The notes under the pieces: generated by a model | The model's database searches: none | Seen by the model: the letters and a program-made list of their open reading frames with translations, nothing else | Told to the model about the DNA's origin: nothing | Made by a program: the position numbers and the translations under genes | Shown: piece by piece, positions 24,001 through 35,858 of the stretch | How the letters are laid out: each line of letters opens with the position of its first letter | Position numbering within the stretch: the first letter of the stretch is position 1 | Assembly: GCA_051453625.1 (NCBI GenBank) | Contig: JBOZIK010000001.1 | Coordinates: 175,975,532-176,039,531, forward strand | Direction: 5' to 3' | From: Welwitschia mirabilis | Lineage: Eukaryota > Gnetophyta > Gnetopsida > Welwitschiales | Length of the DNA stretch: 64,000 nt

Positions 24001-25337
24001 AATAATTAGTGGCTGTGAAAGATTTCTTTCTTTAAGTATAAGCTAATATAATATTGGAATTTGATCACTGGTAGATTTTAACTAAGCAAAAAAAAGAAAA
24101 AAATTTTCTGAAGAAAACAATTAAATAAAGCAAAAAAACATGAACATAGCAGAGCCCAGAATATTACCTCATTTGGATCTACTAGAATTGTACTACATAG
24201 ACCTCTAAAAAAGATAAGTAAAAAGGTAAATAATGAAAGGCTTTAATACATGGACAACCATAGGTGTAGATCATTTATGGATTTAAATTAAAAAGTGCTT
24301 CCTATATCTACTATTATACATCTTTATTACTAACCCAATTTCTGATCATGTTGCAATGGATAGAAATGCTCAATCATTCAAACCAACATAGATGCATAAT
24401 GTTGAGTCTAATATAAATACATTACATAAATGAAGATAACCTAATGCAAATGACTTGATTTATTCTTTGAAAATTTTTTAGAGATACATAGAATCTCATG
24501 AATTAACATTGACATTTGTTGGATTGATCTACAGACAAAAGATTTTTATAAATCTAACACTTGAATTTATTTTATACTTTAAAACTTACACACAAAGACT
24601 GAAATTTAGCATTAGAATTAAAGGATAAAAAGCTGATGTTGAAGTTGTTACTTATTTCTGCTTATTATCTCTATTTATGATTGATTAACTTGTAAAGTCC
24701 TTTTACCTTGTTATTTTTGAATATTCTACCTCCTATATACTTTGTTCTTTTAGTCACTTCATCTTCAAGCAATGATCTCTTGACTAAGAAGGCTATTATT
24801 GTAATATATTTTCACTATTAGGAATCAAGCTTTGCATTGCTTTCCCATAATAAGAATATTCATTTTAGTCTTCTATTTTTGTTATTCCTTTCTTAACATT
24901 TTCTTAAATATGATCATATGATTGTTCACGTAAAAATTTTAATATATCTTCATTTTTAAGATTTTAGTTGCTTATTGATTTATATAAGCCTTTGGGACAT
25001 AGTTAGATTTAATACTAGAAATTAAATTGATATGATGGGTAGACATAGTTATAGTAATAGTAGAAGCACAGTGGAGTTTACATATAAACTATTTTACAAT
25101 GAGCATCAATCCATAGTAGTATGTGGTGAATTAGATACAGATAGATTCAGATGCAACAATGAGTAGAGAACAAAGTGGTTTCTAATAATTTTTTTATGAG
25201 AGGAACATGAATTTTAAATACATTGCACACTAATCCACATAGATTTTATGTACACATAGAAGGTTGTAAATAAGTTGTGTTAAAATAAATTACAATGATA
25301 AATCTTCCCATTTAATAATAATAATAACAAAAATAAT

Positions 25338-25385
<48 letters not shown>

Positions 25386-27199
25386 AATAATTATTATTAT
25401 TTAAAAAATCCATATAACACCTATAGAATATTCTATTCCTAGTCCTTTTGCACTTAGAAATTTTTAGCTAACTATGTGATTATCAATTCATATCTTCTTT
25501 GTTTTGAGGAATAGATTATCTATGGATATCAATGTAGGTAAACTATACAACTACAAACATTTATGATCTTACAAATAATCTAATTATTCATTAGATCATC
25601 TACAATAAGCATAACATTTTCAAAATAGGATTAGGCCCATAACAAATACTGGAGATATAATTAGATTTAATGCGTTGTAGAATATCTTTATATCTGATTA
25701 GAGTCATAAATATTTACTATGTTTATAAGGGTATACAATTAAGATTAGTTCAACTTTGAACCAAGGTATCATATATATACCATTTGAACTAAAATACTAT
25801 GATAATAATCCTATTGAACTACATATTTATTTACATTTTGACATTTTCACAAAATAGAATTTTTATTATGCCTTTATTGAAATAGATGATAATGTGTCAA
25901 GAGAAAACAACAATGTTATTTTAGATAGATCTTAGGAAGTAAGTTAAAATCACCCTTTCATATCTTAAGTCATAAGCTTGCCTTCCTCCTTGTAATGCCA
26001 ATCATTGTAATTCTTACAAGTTACCTTTTAAAATTTATAGTAATTCTCTTAAACTACATTCTTTTTGAAAATTTGATCCTTTTCATATAATAACTTATTT
26101 TATTTTTACATTTTAATAAAAGAAATCTAGCCTCCATATGACCTTACATAATGAACTTTGCGAAGCAAACAACAAAGTTTTTTTTTTAAAAAAGATAATA
26201 GATGAGGTAAAGCTTATTTTTCCTTCACTTGGTAAAATTGTTAAAGATTTCTATGTACATTTTTATTTTCAACTATATTTTAAGTAGATTCCTATGAACT
26301 TAAATAATAGATGCTTGGTCTTGAAACAATAGTTTACTAAATTAGAGAAACTTGAAAATTATACTTAGACATTAGCCTTGTGAAATTATTATTTGACTTT
26401 CCTAAAAAAGTTATGTATCATAAGATCCAATATTAAATACTTATTTTTATTATCATCAATCAAATAATCTCTATACCTAATACCTTGACTTATTAGACTA
26501 TAAGATGTTGTATTATACATATCAATCTTAAAGTGGGAATTTAACTAAGTATTAGAAAGGCATTGAAAGAAGTACACAAAAAAGGAGTATAGAGTGGAAG
26601 GGGCTTACATGAACTAAGACTTGAGGAATTTCTACATAAAATATTTGGAAGTGTGTGTCACAATTTAGAGTAAGAGATTTTTGTGTTTCTATATTTGAGT
26701 TATAGTTTTGGAGTTAATAGTTTAAGCATATTTTGCTTTTGATCGAAGTAAGGAGGCTATTGAGATACTTTTGCTTATGAAATAGAAGGATTTTAACCAT
26801 CTACAAGTATATTCAACTATGTTCTTAGAAATTCCTTGTAAAATAAATTATGTGATTTTATCCAACCTCTCATGAAGATATGCTAGTGTACAACATTTTT
26901 CATAATCAAGTAAGCTTTATGACCTTAGGAAAGGGGGTTGAAAGTTCATGTATAACAAAAGAGTTGTATGAATTGATATAATCATGTACTACAAGTTTTA
27001 AAACTTACACCATAAAATCAAAGGTTAAGGAAGAAGAGAATTTTTGGAATCTTGAACATTCTAGACATAAGATATGATTAATGTTATCATGGTCTTAATT
27101 AGCAAGCATGTGAACAACATTTCAACTTAATAAATAATTTACATATGACATCAAAGGAATATAAATTCAACTTTAGTATAATGATTAAAAGAGATAGAG
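21094..27199 (+). other. Internal region of the chromovirus-like element, mostly unrecognisable
   Basis: A 6.1-kb stretch where I cannot find RT, protease or integrase motifs on either strand. One short open reading near 22,260-22,370 (ETLREMIHEDQVRDLLYKG) has a charged, helical look but no assignment. On the minus strand near 21,880-21,930 an Asn/Gln-rich piece (NQSNGYNNYQ) is also unassigned. The region may be a pol too decayed to read, a non-autonomous interior, or contain further insertions. Confidence 0.4.
25313..25402 (+). repeat. AAT/AAC microsatellite
   Basis: A run of AAT units passes into about 15 AAC units and back to AAT/ATT. The AAC core is 25,337-25,383. Confidence 0.95.
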
Positions 27200-27298
27200 G
27201 TAGAAGCTACTTGAAAATATAAAATAGATGTATTGTAGTGAAAGATTAAGCTTTCTTGTTCAAGTTTTAAGGATGAAACTTTTTAAGGGATGGAGAAA
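27200..27298 (+). pseudogene. Pol C-terminus and polypurine tract of the chromovirus-like element
   Basis: At 27,203 the frame reads EAT-stop-KYKIDVL and ends SSFKDETF. Chromovirus polyproteins commonly end with VEEATWE followed 20-30 residues later by FxDE and then the PPT. TGG to TGA explains the stop. The purine-rich AAGGGATGGAGAAA (about 27,285-27,298) directly precedes the TGTCAAATC start of LTR B. This is the main evidence that LTRs A and B belong to a gypsy chromovirus. Confidence 0.6.
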
Positions 27299-29013
27299 TG
27301 TCAAATCTAGGATTTTAAGGTTCGAATATTAGCTTAAATACTAAATTAAAATAATTTTATTACTATAAAGTGTATAAGCTAATGTAGTTATTATATTTAT
27401 ATTCTAAGAAAATTTGGTGCTGTATTAGATATAATATTATTACTTGTTGTAATCCTTAGTAATTATGATCTTGAATAGCAAAGTTAGTGGTTTTAATAGT
27501 GGGTAAATTAATGGATTGCATCAATATTATTTTCAATTATGAAATTATTACATCATCTTTTATTTTTGAATTTCTAACTGATATAGATGTTATGTTATTG
27601 AGGTGTTGTTATATTAAAGATTGTGTTTTGAGTATCTTTTATCCCTATAAAGACTAAAATATTACTTTATAATTTTTAAAAAATGTTCTTATAGTGGTGA
27701 CGATATCATTTAATTTTATTATTATTATACCTATCTATAATTTATGCATGATTAAATGTTAATTATGGAGTATTATTATTTTTCTTCATTATTATGATTA
27801 AATGTGATGAAATAGAAAGTATTCTTTTTATATTATTAAAGAACCTAGTAGTTAGGCAAGTCTTTATGAGATATTATGTAATCCCTACCATCTTAACCAT
27901 CCTCATTTATGATGTTTTATCTTAATATTCTCATGACCCTTTACATTCTATTAGATATTATTTATAAATAGGATCCTCCTCCTCCTTTTTCCCTTACTTT
28001 CATTTTTATGAATTCTTTGCTATCGAACCTCGGAGCTTGGATAAGACTTTGAACATTGAGCCTTGGAAATATTTAGGAATTCTTGAATCTTTGTTTAAAA
28101 TTGGGTATGGTTCTATTCCTTCTTAATTCCTTGTTGATTTCTTTTTATTTTTATTCCATTATTGCATTTGTTGTGTTTATTCTCATGTAAATTAAATATA
28201 AACATGTGTTATGCTTAATAGAAGTAGAAACAATCTTGTTCTATAATTTTCTATACTCGATGTCTTGATAATATAAACTTGAGTTATTCTTGTTATGAGC
28301 TAATACTTCATGGTTATACCTTTATCATACTTATCTTAACATCATGGTATCTTATGAATTTATGTTTATTTAATCTCACAGATTGCTGAGTGAGATAGTG
28401 GCTTCATAGATTGCCAAATAAGGTAGTTAAGTGATAATCCCATAGATTACCGAAGGAGGTAGTGACGATAATAAATTGATCACAAATCACAGAATGAGAT
28501 AATGGTCTTTACATATCATCAAATAAGGTAGTGAAGTAAATGAAATATGAAAAATATATATATACACACACATATATATAAGACAATAGACTTCATAGAT
28601 CATCAAATGAGGCAATGAAGTGAGTAAAATATGAAAAATATGATATGAAAACCACATATCACTAAATGAGGCAATCAACTTTATAGATTACTAAATGAGG
28701 TAATGGGATTCATAGATTACTGAATGAGGTAATGAAGTAATTAAAATATGAGAAAGTTTATTCTCATTTCATAACCATAAGGTCGTTTTTCTTGTGATAA
28801 TAAGTTATTTCTTAAAGTTCTTACCTTTGTCCTTCCTATCTTAACATTTGAAAAATTTTTATCTTGTCTTGCCTTATTTTCACTAGACCATTCTAAGAGT
28901 TGTGAAATTTTCATGATTCTCACTTCATAATTCTTATATTAAACAAGTGAAAAAATATAGAGCTTGATTGCTCAGAAGGGTAAAGAAAAGAGAAGATTAT
29001 TTTTTTTAGGTTA
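27299..29013 (+). repeat. LTR B of the chromovirus-like element
   Basis: Starts TGTCAAATCTAGG (decayed TGTCACGCCC) and follows LTR A collinearly to the gap at 29,014, covering about the first 1,700 bases of the LTR. Contains the LTR minisatellite at 28,378-28,745, with a TA/CA microsatellite inside it (28,553-28,579). Confidence 0.85.
28378..28745 (+). repeat. Minisatellite inside LTR B
   Basis: Same degenerate ~30-bp unit as in LTR A (GATTACCGAAGGAGGTAGTG and relatives). About ten copies. It is interrupted by the TA/CA run at 28,553-28,579. Confidence 0.75.
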
Positions 29014-29113
29014 NNNNNNNNNNNNNNNNNNNNNNNNNNNNNNNNNNNNNNNNNNNNNNNNNNNNNNNNNNNNNNNNNNNNNNNNNNNNNNNNNNNNNNN
29101 NNNNNNNNNNNNN

Positions 29114-30897
29114 CTACAAGGCAATGTATTATTATCTTTATACTATAGAAAATTTTGTGTTTGTAAGTTATTCATGTTATATTAGCTATAATACTATTCT
29201 ATTACTGTAATCCTTAGTACTTATGATTTTGAATGGCAACATTAGTGGCTTTAATAGTGGGTATATCAATGGATTGCATTAATATTATTTTTAGTTATGA
29301 AATTGTTATACCATATTTTAATCCAAAAAAAATACATATTATTATGTGATGGCTCTTTTAATTACTTATTTTAATGAAAAGCAATATTATTTGATATATT
29401 TAGGACCCAATGTATAGGTAACTAACATTGGGATATTATAAAAATTCCACCACCTCTACCACTTCCACCATATCACTTCCACCACCTTTACCACTTTTTC
29501 CACTTTTATTACTCTCTCTTGTAATGTTGTGTCTTTATATACTACATTCTCTTATTATCAATAGGACTTTCTCCTCTTCATATTTTCATATCTTTAAGAA
29601 ATATTTTTATGATCAAATATTGCCAACCTCAAACTTAGAGCTTGGAAGCCTTGCCTTGGAATTTTGAAATAGCCTTAAAGTTTTCAAATAGTATATGGGT
29701 ATGGTTCCTGCTTAATGTTGCATCCTTATTTTTTCCTTTTCTTACATGAATTTTCTTATGCACTTATGTCTTATGCATTTTCTTGCAAAAATTGAAAAGT
29801 CATTAGATGGGTGTATTATTGGTACTCTAATAAATGCATTATTGATTTCAAATCATAGTTTCTACTACATTATCATGGAAATCCTCATGAATTTCTATTC
29901 TTATTAAGGATATTTATTTGAAAATACATCTTGCTTATGATTTCTTAATACATTGGATTCTTAATATCTCATGAAATGAGTTTTTCATAGATCAGTAAAT
30001 AGGGCAGTAAAAAGTGAGAACCCACAGATCATTGAATGTTGTAGTGGGATTGATTGATTCATTGATTGTACTAAAGATTACTAAATGCAGTAGTGGGCTC
30101 CATACATCACTAAACAAGGCAGTGAAGAAGAGAAAATATTATGAGAAATCCATAGATCACTGAAAGAGATAATGGAAGAAATTATGAAATATTATGATAA
30201 AAAATGTTTCAAAACCCAATTACTTTTGTCCTATTAAATCCATGATATTGTCCTTTTAAAATCCTTAACATAATTATTATTTCTTGCCTTATTAAAATCT
30301 TAAGAGGTAGTATCTTAAACTTGCCTTATCTTGACCTTACTAGGAGCTATAAAATTTTCATGGTTTTCACTCCATAATTCTTGTATTAAATAGGTGATAA
30401 GACTAGAGTTTAATTACTGAGGATAGAAAAGGAAAAAGAAGATTTTTTTTTTTTAAGTTATGTTGAGAAATTTTTTTGGAGTAAGACGTGTGTACTTGTT
30501 GAAAATATTAAATTCCTCTATATTATAATTATCTTAAAAATAAATTAAATGTTGATTCATGTACATCTATTTTGAGATATTATTTTAATGAAATATGAAG
30601 TTTTACTATGCATCTCTTGCAAAAATTTCTTGAGAATTTATCTTAAAATAAAATTTGTCATTCTTGGAAAATGTTAAAATTTTAATGATTTAATTATTAT
30701 GATTATGAGAATTTTCATAATTTTAATTATTATGAATTAGTCACTATTATTCTATGTTACTTTCAAAAGAATGAACATTCATCTTTTTTCCTGAAGAAAA
30801 GGCTATATTAAGTAAAGTAACATTTTTTTATTATAAAAATTTGGGTGTTACATTTTCAAAGCTAATGTCTTTCAATCTTAAAAGAGTGGGAGTTACA
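29114..30897 (+). repeat. LTR C of the chromovirus-like element
   Basis: Begins after the gap at a point matching about base 80 of LTR A and runs to GAGTTACA at 30,897. Its minisatellite lies at 29,985-30,185 with fewer units than A and B. It ends with PBS TGGTATCAAAGT (30,901) and leader sequence similar to that after LTR A, so it behaves as a 5' LTR rather than the expected terminal 3' LTR. Confidence 0.8.
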
Positions 30898-30958
30898 TTT
30901 TGGTATCAAAGTCAGTTTGAATTTTTTAACTATAGAAGTTTGAATATTATAGATCAAA

Positions 30959-31660
30959 ATGTCTAATAGTGAATCTCACAATTTTTTCATGGACATTGTA
31001 ATTTCTCAAAAAGAAAAAGATAAGATAAAGGAAGAAGATAAATTAGAAAGTGAATATGATATAGATATAGGTATTTAAAAAAAGTATGATCTAATTTCTG
31101 AAGAGTTTGTTAAACTACAAAAGACATCTATTAAGATTGAAAAGTTACTTTAGACTCATGTAGAATCTTATAAACAGGAGAAGAATGTTTATAATAAACT
31201 ATCTTCTAAAAATTCAACTCTTAAAGCTAAGGTTAATAGACTAACATGTGATTTAGAGCATATGAGATAAGAACTATTAGATTTAAACAAATCAATGAAA
31301 ACTTCACCCAAGAAAAGAAGACATTAAATATTATTCTTAGGCAATGTAAAAGTTCAAATAATCAGAGTGGCTTGGGACATAATGAATCCTCAACTAGCAC
31401 CTCAACTTCTTTATTCAACAAATGGAATTACAGGCCAAGGTATGAATATTTAATGTTTACAAATAATATTATCTATTATAACTATAATAATAGAGGTCAC
31501 TATCAATATAAGTACCTAATAAAATTCAAAAATAAGTATTATAGTACTAATGCCAAGAGGCCTAGTAGAATGGTACAACATTTTTAAAGGACAAACCAAG
31601 AAAAATATGAGCAAAAAAATAAAAAATAGTATTTTTAGCTCAGATAGTACTTAGAGAAGT
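30959..31660 (+). pseudogene. Gag C-terminal part, copia element
   Basis: From 30,959 a frame reads MSNSESHNFF, then a Lys/Glu-rich stretch, EEFVKLQKTSIKIEKLL, later LTCDLEHMR and ELLDLNKSMK. After a frame shift it reads NQSGLGHNESSTSTSTS (31,360-31,410). SIRE-type Gag proteins have an acidic and coiled-coil C-terminal half ending with a SGLGY-like motif, so the match is good. The zinc knuckle and middle of Gag are missing between 18,962 and 30,959. That implies a deletion associated with the nested insertion. Confidence 0.7.
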
Positions 31661-33530
31661 AAATAAGGACACTTGGTATGTTCAGTGAATTCTCAAGATA
31701 CATGGCTAGAGATAAATCTAGCTTTTCATCACTTTGATGAAATAAGATAAAGGAGTCATAACGTCTAGAGGCAACAAAGAAGCACCAATCAAAGGCATTG
31801 GTACTATTGAAGGAGATGATCAACCAGAGGTAATGGATGTAATTTTTATAGAAGGTTTGTAATGTAATTAACTTTGTGACATAACTTTTTCTGTTACATT
31901 TACAAAAGATGATCATATTATTAGAGAGTAAATTTTACCAAAGTTTTAATTTCTAGTATAAAAACATCAAATTTTTATATTAACACTTTATAAGATATTT
32001 ATAATAATGGAACCAATTATTTATTAAAAGAATAGCTGAAGCAGAACTATGGAATAAGAAGCTTAAACATGTAAATAAAGATATGCTCAAAATCATGTCT
32101 ACAAGGAAATGGTAAGAGGACTTTACAAGTTTAAAATATTTGATAATCAAACTTGTGAAGCATGCTAGAAAGAAAAGCAAACAAATTAAAATTTAGTAAG
32201 GGAAATATTATCTCAACCAAATGATCATTACATCTCTTAGATGTAGACATTATTGGTGCTTTAGTTATAGAAATCTTAGGTAAGAAAAGGTATTATTTAA
32301 TAGTTGTAGATGATTTTTTTCAATTTACATGAGTAGCATTCCTTGCATATAAGAATGAGACATTGAATTCTTTTTTTAGTNNNNNNNNNNNNNNNNNNNN
32401 NNNNNNNNNNNNNNNNNNNNNNNNNNNNNNNNNNNNNNNNNNNNNNNNNNNNNNNNNNNNNNNNNNNNNNNNNNNNNNNNNNNNNNNNNNNNNNNNNNNN
32501 NNNNNNNNNNNNNNNNNNNNNNNNNNNNNNNNNNNNNNNNNNNNNNNNNNNNNNNNNNNNNNNNNNNNNNNNNNNNNNNNNNNNNNNNNNNNNNNNNNNN
32601 NNNNNNNNNNNNNNNNNNNNNNNNNNNNNNNNNNNNNNNNNNNNNNNNNNNNNNNNNNNNNNNNNNNNNNNNNNNNNNNNNNNNNNNNNNNNNNNNNNNN
32701 NNNNNNNNNNNNNACATGAGTAGCATTCCTTGCATATAAGAATGAGACATTGAATTCTTTTTTTAGTTGTACATTAGATTATAAAGTTAAAATAAATACA
32801 AGATCAAAATAATAAGAAGTGATAATGGTATGAAATTTAAAAATGCAAGGTTTAGAGAGTTCTATAAATAGTTTAGCATCCTACATCAATTGTCTACTCT
32901 AAGAATATCCAATAAAATGGGGTAGCTAAAAGACAGAATACGATCTTCAATAAAATANNNNNNNNNNNNNNNNNNNNNNNNNNNNNNNNNNNNNNNNNNN
33001 NNNNNNNNNNNNNNNNNNNNNNNNNNNNNNNNNNNNNNNNNNNNNNNNNNNNNNNNNATAAGAAGTGATAATGGTATGAAATTTAAAAATTCAAGGTTTA
33101 GAGAGTCCTATAAATAGTTTAGCATCCTACATCAATTGTCTACTCTAAGAATATCCAACAAAATGGAGTAGCTAAAAGACAGAATACGATCTTCAATAAA
33201 ATAGCCAAAAAAATGATGTATGATAAAAACATACCACATCATTTTTGGGTAAAAGCAATCAACATAGCTTGTTACATTTCAAATAGAGCTCTAGTAAGAA
33301 GATTTACTTTTAACACTTCATATGAATTATAGTTCAGTAAGAAATATCCTGTAAATTTCTTTTACATTTTTGGATCAAAATGCTTTATTTTGAATGAAAA
33401 AGACAATTTTAGGAAGTTTGATTGTAAAGTTAATAAAGGAATTTTTCTAGGTTATTCTATAGTTAGTAAGGCTTACAAGGTATATAACAATAGAACCCAT
33501 ATACTTAAGGAAACTATAAGTTGGCATCTA
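31661..33530 (+). pseudogene. Protease and integrase remnant, copia element
   Basis: At 31,690-31,740 FSRYMARDKSSF corresponds to the protease CSRHMTGDKSxF segment; the DSG active site just before it is destroyed. At 32,030-32,200 pieces of the GAG-pre-integrase domain follow (LWNKKLKHVNKDML, then a CxxC-like KHARKKSKQIK). The core reads VVDDFF near 32,300, IRSDNGMKFKN after the second gap (about 33,063-33,100), and a decayed NGVVERxN as NGVAKRQN. Two gaps interrupt it, each with duplicated flanks. DD35E residues are partly lost, including the Glu. Confidence 0.8.
32330..33205. repeat. Two gaps with duplicated flanks inside the copia integrase
   Basis: The block ACATGAGTAGCATTCCTTGC onward (about 50 bases) stands before 32,381 and again after 32,713. 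The block 32,812-32,957 is repeated at 33,058-33,203 with four mismatches in about 146 bases. Both duplicates flank N runs (333 and 100). Unmerged contig overlaps, or two alleles placed in tandem, are the likely cause. Confidence 0.8.
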
Positions 33531-33859
33531 TAAGTGTGAAAGATGATTATAATTTTATGTAGATTAACCAATCCTCTAGCCATCTTAAAGTTCAATTAGA
33601 TAGTGAGGAAGAAATAAAAGAAATTAAAAAGGAGAATACTCCAACCATGATTAGACTAAAAAAGAGTCACTTTATTAGTAACATTATAAGCACTCTAGAA
33701 TTCATACTAAAGAATTTTGTGGTTATGCAACGTATATTTGATGAGTTGGACTAAAAAAATTAAAGAAGATAAAAATGATAAACATTGAATGTTTGATATG
33801 TTAGAAGAGCTTAATCAATTTGAAAGATTTAATGTTTAGAAACTCATTATAAGACCATC

Positions 33860-34620
33860 TAACAAACCCATAATTGACACTAAGTGTATTTTCAAAAATA
33901 AGATAGATGAACATGCAAACGTAACCCAAAAAAAGTAATATTAGTAAATAAATGATACAAACAATAATAAAGAATTAAATTTGAAGAAACGTTTGCTTTA
34001 GTGGCATGTATGCAATTAATAAAAATGATTCTAGTCTTTGCTTACATCAAAGGGTTTAAACTTTACTAAATGGATGTTTAAGAGTGCATTTCTAAATGGA
34101 AATATTTAATAAGAAGTGTATTTTAAGTAACTAGATGGTTTTGCTAAGTTCAACAAATTTGATCATGTTTACAAATTAAATAAGAATCTATATGATCTAA
34201 AATAAGCACTTAGAGCTTGGTAAAAAAAGCTATTAAGTTATCTTATTAAAAATAGTTTGAAAAGAGGTACATCAGATGTGATTTTAATCATTAGGAAAGA
34301 TTGTAAAGATTTTATTATTATTCAAAGTTATGTAAATTTTATTATTTTTAGAGCTACTAATGAATCTTTGTACAATAAACTTGCTACCATACTATAGGAT
34401 GAGTTTAAAATGAGTCTTATAGGAGAAATGAACAACTTCTTGAGACTACAAGTTATGCAACATAAGCAACGTTCTTTTATTTCATAAGCTAAATATATAA
34501 AAGATTTTTTAGTTAAATATGATTTATAGGATTCTAACACAAGGAAAATTCACCAATTAAAATTTCAAAATGAACAAAGATGAGAATGGCAAGAAAATGG
34601 ATCAAAAGCTATATAGAGGT
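33860..34620 (+). pseudogene. Reverse transcriptase remnant, copia element
   Basis: 33,865-33,925 reads KPIIDTKCIFKNKIDEHANV, the start of copia RT (IxTKWVFRNKLDExG). At 34,325-34,380 the catalytic region reads YVNFIIFRATNESLYNKLA. Active enzymes have YVDDIIFGAT, so both Asp are lost. 34,385-34,480 continues DEFKMS, IGEMNNFL and LQVMQ. 34,580-34,690 reads YRGMIDSLLYLTASKLDIM, the well-conserved C-terminal RT block. Stops are spread through all parts. Confidence 0.9.
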
Positions 34621-34779
34621 ATGATTGATAGTCTATTATATCTTACTGCTAGTAAATTAGATATTATGTTAAGTGTAAAAATTTGTGCACATTATCAAAG
34701 TAATCCTAGGAATCACATCTCATATTTGTTATAAAAATTTCTTATTACTTGAAAGATACTCCTAATTAAATCCTTTGAT

Positions 34780-35270
34780 ACTTAAAGGAATCCTATCTTG
34801 ATTTAGTAGAATATCATGAGGCAAATTGGATAGGATGTAAAGATGATAGGAGAATTAGAAGTGGTACATGATTTTTAATTGACAAAGCATGATTTTGTAG
34901 CATAGCAAAATGTATAATTCAATTGCTTGATCAACTACTAAGGCTAAGTACATTGTTGCTAGAAGTTATTATGCTTAACTACTTTGGAGGAAGCAAATGT
35001 TAAAAGATTTTGAACTCTCCATAGATAGCATTTTCATTTAATATGATAATAAGAGTTTCATTAATATATTAAATAATCCTATACAACACTTAATACTAAG
35101 AAAATTTAGATCTATCATCACTTTCTTAAAGAAGATATTCAAAGAAAGATATTACAATGCAATATATCAATACAGATAATTAACTTGCATGTGTTCATAA
35201 AACCTCTAAGTACTAAAAGATATGTAATGTTGTGTAAGATCTTTGGGATTTGACCTTGCAAAATTAATAA
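34780..35270 (+). pseudogene. RNase H remnant, copia element
   Basis: The frame reads EANWIGCKDDRR (SDADYAGCKxDRK in active copies), IAKCIIQL, LLRLSTLLLEVI, then the NP-Q-H block reading NNPIQHLI and finally FIKPLSTKRYVML (FTKPLSxxRF). The order and spacing match copia RNase H, the last domain of pol. Multiple stops. Confidence 0.85.
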
Positions 35271-35858
35271 AGTTAATAGGTAATATAAATTCTCAACTCC
35301 ACATTGTAATTGTATTATGATTTGAGATTATTGTTAGATGTAGTAGTAAAAGTTAAATTATGTACTTGTTATTTTACTTTTTTCAAAGTGTTTATCACTA
35401 TGATTGTATTAGTTGTGAATATTTTGATGTTTTCAAAACTTTCATCATAGATGTATTCAATTTTGTAAATGTCTTAATAGAAGGAAAATGTATTGCAAAA
35501 TTTTTAACAATAGACATCTTTAATTTTATAAACATCTAGTTTTTGCATTTTAGAGATCTTTCAGTAGGTAAACATCTTGATTGCATTGTTGTAAAAATTA
35601 AAACACATTAAAAACCTAGCATTTTGACCCTTTTTATTTGGAAAAACATGTCATTTTCAAGTCCCCACTTGATAGACATTGCTCCAAGAAGATTTCTCAT
35701 ATGCATTTTTCTTTCTTTTCTCTGGAAAAATGTCTTGAATTTATGAGACATCTTTAGAACAAGTAAGATCATAGTTTTTCATTACACAGGTGTACATTTT
35801 TATTATTTTTTATATTTTAGTTGATTTTTGATTTAGATTATTCATATATCTTGCAAAA

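Larger units (their letters stand above)
18963..30958 (+). mobile_element. Chromovirus-like gypsy element(s) nested in the copia gag
   Basis: A 2.1-kb LTR begins TGTCACGCCC at 18,963 and ends GAGTTACA at 21,078, followed by a tRNA-Met PBS. The internal part is 21,079-27,298. It ends with a pol C-terminus reading EATxK, then a PPT and a second LTR from 27,299. A third LTR copy, lacking its first ~80 bases, follows the 100-N gap at 29,014-29,113 and runs to 30,897. It is followed by a PBS and about 50 bases of leader before copia gag resumes. So this is more than one simple insertion: a tandem or recombined LTR structure. The lineage (chromovirus) is inferred from LTR start, PBS and the EATWE-like end. 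Confidence 0.75.

Noticed and set aside
28487-28923. Short minus-strand ORFs in this stretch
   Set aside because: They are antisense readings of the minisatellite and flank of LTR B.
19960-30185. CRISPR-like array of ~30-bp repeats
   Set aside because: Repeats are degenerate, spacing is irregular, and they sit inside plant LTRs; nothing else points to a prokaryote.
31635-32180. Minus-strand ORFs of 93 and 66 codons
   Set aside because: They are shadows of the plus-strand copia protease and integrase remnant.
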